Below, one piece after another: positions 7,016 through 9,713 of a DNA stretch of 9,713 bases (within the stretch, counting starts at the first letter, position 1; the number at the start of each line of letters is the position of its first letter). Made by a program: the position numbers and the translations under genes. The notes beneath the pieces are model-generated. The model did no database searches and was not told the DNA's origin. It saw only the letters and a list, made by a program, of their open reading frames with translations. This DNA is from DASYSA01 sp036003885 (GTDB lineage Bacteria > Acidobacteriota > Blastocatellia > UBA7656), in the NCBI GenBank assembly GCA_036003885.1, contig DASYSA010000278.1, forward strand, positions 1-9,713, read 5' to 3'.

Positions 7016-8200
7016 ATGAAAAGCATTATGGTCCTGATTGTATTCCTGCTCTGTTACGCCTCCGCGTCCGCGCAGACCCATGATCATGGGGCGATGCAGT
7101 CGGGGGACGGAAACTTCAATCCGTTTGTGGTCTCGGACAGTCGAGGCGGATTCTACTTCACCTACGTCCAGCGAACCAACGGCGCGAGCAACGTGATGGT
7201 CCGGCATTCGGCGGACGGAAGGTCCTTCGATCCCCCGGTGCGAGTAAACGATCGGGACGGTGACTCAACTGTCAGAAATGAGAATCCCCCGAAGATCGCC
7301 GTGTCTCGCAAAGGAGACGTTTATGTCTGTTGGGCCAATGAAACGGCCCGCTGGAAAGGAAATATTCGGTTCGCTCGATCCACAGTTGGGGGAAAGGCAT
7401 TCCTTCCGGCGATCACGATCAACTCTGATGCGATGAGCGATCCCGCCGGTCATGCGTTTCAAAGCGTCGCGACCGATCGAAGCGGACGCGTCTATGTCGT
7501 TTGGATCGACGAGCGCGACAAGAAACCGGCGGACCGGGGCGCCGAGATCTGGATGAGCACGTCCGATGACGGGGGAAAGACATTCTCCCGTGATCGCAAG
7601 ATCCTGTCCCAGGTATGTGAATGCTGTCGAAGTAACATTCAGATTGATGCATCCGGAAGGTTGTTCCTCGCCTACCGCACAGTCCCAAACCAGGGCCCCA
7701 TGTTCCGGGACATCGTTCTGGCTGTTTCGGCGGATCGAGGCGGGAGTTTTTCGACCAGGGTCGTGAGTCACGACGGATGGGAAATCAACGCGTGTCCCGT
7801 AGCCGGGCCCTCGCTTTGCGTCGACGCCTCAAATCGAATTACCGTCATATGGTTCACCGGGGGCGGGGATCGAGCGGGACTCTACTATGCTTCTTCCTCT
7901 GACCTTGGGGTTAGCTTCTCAAAGCGCAGGCTGTTGGATTCAGACCAAAAGCTCGGCAAACACGCGCAGGCCGTGGCTCACGCGGATGGCCAGATCATCG
8001 TGGCATGGGACGACTCCGGGGATAAACCGCTCACGCAGTGGGGAACGCTGAACGAAGAGAGTGGACTGCTGCGGAAGCGCGGCGTTCGCAGTGAAGCGAT
8101 CTATCCCGTGGTGGCGGCCAGCAAGGACGTCATGGTGGTGGTGGGATTGCAGACAAACAAGGATGTCTTCGTACAGACTGAATCGTTGAAGAATCCGTAG
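7016..8200 (+). CDS. Secreted BNR/Asp-box beta-propeller with a C-x-C-C motif (sialidase-like fold)
   Basis: A 394-residue exported protein. After a signal peptide (1-19, ending in ASA) come H22-D-H24-G-A-M and a repeat propeller. Five Asp-box motifs sit at about 65 (SADGRSF), 122 (STVGGKAF), 183 (SDDGGKTF), 238 (SADRGGSF) and 294 (SSDLGVSF). The spacing of 55-61 residues suggests a six-bladed sialidase-type propeller. The FRIP motif of true sialidases is not visible, so enzymatic sialidase activity is doubtful. Unusual for a secreted propeller, it has C201-E-C203-C204, C260-P and C268 plus C105, a set that could bind a metal or form disulfides. I remember similar CECC propellers annotated as sialidase family proteins in Acidobacteriota and Bacteroidota, without known function. 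AAGGCGG (7005-7011) is a good ribosome site, and the gene follows the receptor by 21 nt. It may be a surface or periplasmic partner of that receptor. Confidence 0.9.
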   Translation: MKSIMVLIVFLLCYASASAQTHDHGAMQSGDGNFNPFVVSDSRGGFYFTYVQRTNGASNVMVRHSADGRSFDPPVRVNDRDGDSTVRNENPPKIAVSRKGDVYVCWANETARWKGNIRFARSTVGGKAFLPAITINSDAMSDPAGHAFQSVATDRSGRVYVVWIDERDKKPADRGAEIWMSTSDDGGKTFSRDRKILSQVCECCRSNIQIDASGRLFLAYRTVPNQGPMFRDIVLAVSADRGGSFSTRVVSHDGWEINACPVAGPSLCVDASNRITVIWFTGGGDRAGLYYASSSDLGVSFSKRRLLDSDQKLGKHAQAVAHADGQIIVAWDDSGDKPLTQWGTLNEESGLLRKRGVRSEAIYPVVAASKDVMVVVGLQTNKDVFVQTESLKNP

Positions 8201-8201
8201 A

Positions 8202-8300
8202 GAAATGCGAAAGGGAAATGCGAAATGCGAAATGCGAAATGCGAACTTCGACGAACAGATGTAAAGTAAATTTCGAATTTCGAAATTCGCATTTCGAATT
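8202..8300. repeat. Heptamer repeat and palindromes between convergent genes (GAAATGC type)
   Basis: GAAATGC occurs at 8202-8208 and, after GAAAGG, four times in perfect tandem at 8215-8242. The right side holds the reverse complement: TTCGCATTTCG (8286-8296) pairs with CGAAATGCGAA (8235-8245). A perfect 14-bp palindrome, GAATTTCGAAATTC, lies at 8275-8288. The element fills the gap between two convergent genes, starting right after one stop and ending just short of the other, so it may act as a bidirectional transcription end. It is the third unrelated heptamer in the window with the same opposed layout. Confidence 0.75.
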
Positions 8301-8304
8301 TCTG

Positions 8305-9713
8305 CTATCGCGTTAAATTGACTGAAGCCGACCGAACGCCATCCGGATTCAACACCGTTATCGAAACCTGTCGTCCGGGAGCAATGAGATCCCTCCAATC
8401 GGCGGCCGACTGCAAACCCTTTTTCACCTTCTTCTTCTTGATGTTGCTTGTATCGGCAAGGCGCTTCCCATCAACCAGGATGTCCGCTCCATCAAGCAAG
8501 CCTATTGCCTTGACCACAAGGCGACCGCTTGAATCGATAGTTGCGCTCTTGATCTCAGGCGAGGAGATCTCGCGGTTTTCCACATCGACTGTGTACTTGA
8601 GGAACGCCATACAAGTCTCGTCAGTCGTGAGATCGCCGGCTCGAACCGGCTTGGGCGGGTAATTCGGATTCTCGAGATTGCTTACGGAGTTGTTGTATGA
8701 AGCGGAAAGCTCCAAAAGAGTGCCGGCTGACAGCGGCACCGGTTGCCTAAACCTGTACAGGCCCTGCCAGTGCGAATCCCAATCTTCGATATTGAGCAGG
8801 CAGCGTAATGAACCATCAGGTCCCTTCGCCGTCACTTCCATTTGATGCCCGAGCAGCTGCATGTGCGCGGCGACTCCGAGGGCGTGGGCGCTCTGGCCGG
8901 CGGCGATGGCGAATGATTCGGCCCTGAGTCGGTAATCCGACTCGCCCGCGGGAATCACGAAGGTCGTATTTGCCACCGGAGACACGTGAATCCGTTTTCT
9001 GACGGGCGTCCGCGCGAAATAGAGTCCTACCTGGGTACGGTCCTTCGCGGCGCCGCCGTGATGCACGTGATAGTGGACCTTAATCACCACCCGAGATCCT
9101 TTTGGCAATAGCCAGCCGGTGCCCTCAGTCTCAAAACGAGCCTGCTCTCCCGGCACCCACCATCCTGTGAGTCCTTGCGTCAGAAACTCCGCGTCGCCCG
9201 CCGAAGGAAATCCAGGCCCCGGATCGCGATCGTCACGCAGCGTCGATTCGCCCTTCTCATCAAAGTACAGAACCGCGTGGTGAACGACGCTTCGGGCGCC
9301 AGGCTTCACATCAATAGCAGACAGGAATCGGTCGCCACGGAGATCGGTCGGAAACGAGTAGTAGCGATATATGTCGTCGCCGAGTTCTACATTGAAGTCT
9401 GCCTCGGGTTGCAGCACGAGGTCCGGCGGACCAAGCGCCCAGTCATTGTTGAACTGTAGCGGCGGAGGCAGGTCTGCCGGGTTTCCCTCTGGAGTGCCGG
9501 CATCGACCCATCTAGTCAGGATGTCGATCTCTTCGTCGGTGAGGTGTCGTTCGTTATCGAACTCTCCGCAGCCCGGGGCTGGGAACCAGGGAGGCATCGT
9601 GCGCGATTCTGCCGCCTCTCTGATTATCACAGAGAATAGTTTCGCCTCGCTGTAGGTCATAAAAGAGAAGGGCCCGATATCATCGGGGTGATGGCACACC
9701 TGACAATTGCGCT
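8305..9713 (-). CDS. Cytochrome c / PHM-like copper monooxygenase-fold protein (5' end beyond window)
   Basis: The frame runs off the right edge, so the N-terminus is missing. Residues are numbered from the GTG codon at 9699. A C-x-x-C-H haem-c motif (CQVCH) lies at 9705-9691, and M35 of TMPPW is the likely axial ligand. After the LTDEEIDILTRWVDAGTPEGNPADLP linker region, reported here only by its key residues W64 and G68, comes a PHM/DBH-like two-domain fold. The CuH-type histidines are present: H140-H141 (VVHHAVLYF) and H209 (KVHYH). At the CuM site, H279-M-Q281 replaces the usual H-x-H, and D360-E-T362-C replaces the usual D-E-M-C, with M364 two residues later. Residues about 380-464 form a beta-rich, IPT/TIG-like tail ending NPDGVRSASVNLTR, with a basic patch KKKKVKK (421-427). 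Such fusions are exported and often called copper type II monooxygenase-like in Acidobacteriota and Planctomycetota. Here catalysis is doubtful because the CuM ligands are altered. It is convergent to the propeller gene. Confidence 0.9.
   Translation of the reverse strand, partial: RNCQVCHHPDDIGPFSFMTYSEAKLFSVIIREAAESRTMPPWFPAPGCGEFDNERHLTDEEIDILTRWVDAGTPEGNPADLPPPLQFNNDWALGPPDLVLQPEADFNVELGDDIYRYYSFPTDLRGDRFLSAIDVKPGARSVVHHAVLYFDEKGESTLRDDRDPGPGFPSAGDAEFLTQGLTGWWVPGEQARFETEGTGWLLPKGSRVVIKVHYHVHHGGAAKDRTQVGLYFARTPVRKRIHVSPVANTTFVIPAGESDYRLRAESFAIAAGQSAHALGVAAHMQLLGHQMEVTAKGPDGSLRCLLNIEDWDSHWQGLYRFRQPVPLSAGTLLELSASYNNSVSNLENPNYPPKPVRAGDLTTDETCMAFLKYTVDVENREISSPEIKSATIDSSGRLVVKAIGLLDGADILVDGKRLADTSNIKKKKVKKGLQSAADWRDLIAPGRQVSITVLNPDGVRSASVNLTR

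Noticed and set aside
7016..8200. Active exo-alpha-sialidase
   Set aside because: The fold and Asp boxes fit, but no FRIP motif is visible and there are no glycan-utilisation genes nearby. I therefore call only the propeller fold.
8202..8300. CRISPR array from the regular tandem units
   Set aside because: Units are 7 nt with no unique spacers and no cas genes nearby. The same holds for the other two heptamer spacers.

Overview
The window looks like chromosomal DNA from an Acidobacteriota-type soil bacterium, possibly Blastocatellia. The reasons are an Oar-like TonB-dependent receptor with a carboxypeptidase-regulatory N-terminal domain and the LPLNGRNY signature, a cytochrome c/PHM-like fusion protein, GC-rich coding sequence, and AT-richer spacers full of 7-nt repeats. 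This assignment rests on gene content remembered from that phylum, not on a search.

Layout: 1-244 is a non-coding leader with a REP-like palindrome. 245-2452 (+) is a TonB-dependent receptor of the ZnuD/metal-receptor type. 2453-2646 is a spacer with a 26-bp inverted repeat made of heptamers, then a promoter. 2647-3105 (+) and 3558-3989 (+) are two small, secreted or membrane-anchored cysteine-rich paralogues, with cysteines at residues 40, 44, 45 and 51-53 in both. Between them, 3106-3557 holds a structured GC-rich stretch, a strong terminator-like hairpin, a second heptamer inverted repeat and a second promoter like the first. 4190-6994 (+) is a large Oar-like TonB-dependent receptor, followed 21 nt later by 7016-8200 (+), a secreted BNR/Asp-box beta-propeller with a C-x-C-C motif. 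8201-8304 is a third heptamer repeat between convergent genes. 8305 to the right edge (-) is a partial protein with a c-type haem motif, a PHM-like copper monooxygenase fold and a C-terminal beta-rich module.

How they may work together (inference): all five complete proteins carry export signals, and most carry ligands suited to soft metals: clustered cysteines, an H-x-H N-terminus, and PHM-type histidines. A plausible reading is an envelope metal-handling locus, perhaps for copper. Two outer-membrane receptors would import or bind a metal complex, and the cysteine-rich proteins and propeller would act as periplasmic or surface metal-binding partners. The convergent copper/haem protein may be functionally related or only a neighbour. 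The cysteine-rich paralogues are the least familiar element and the best candidate for an undescribed component.
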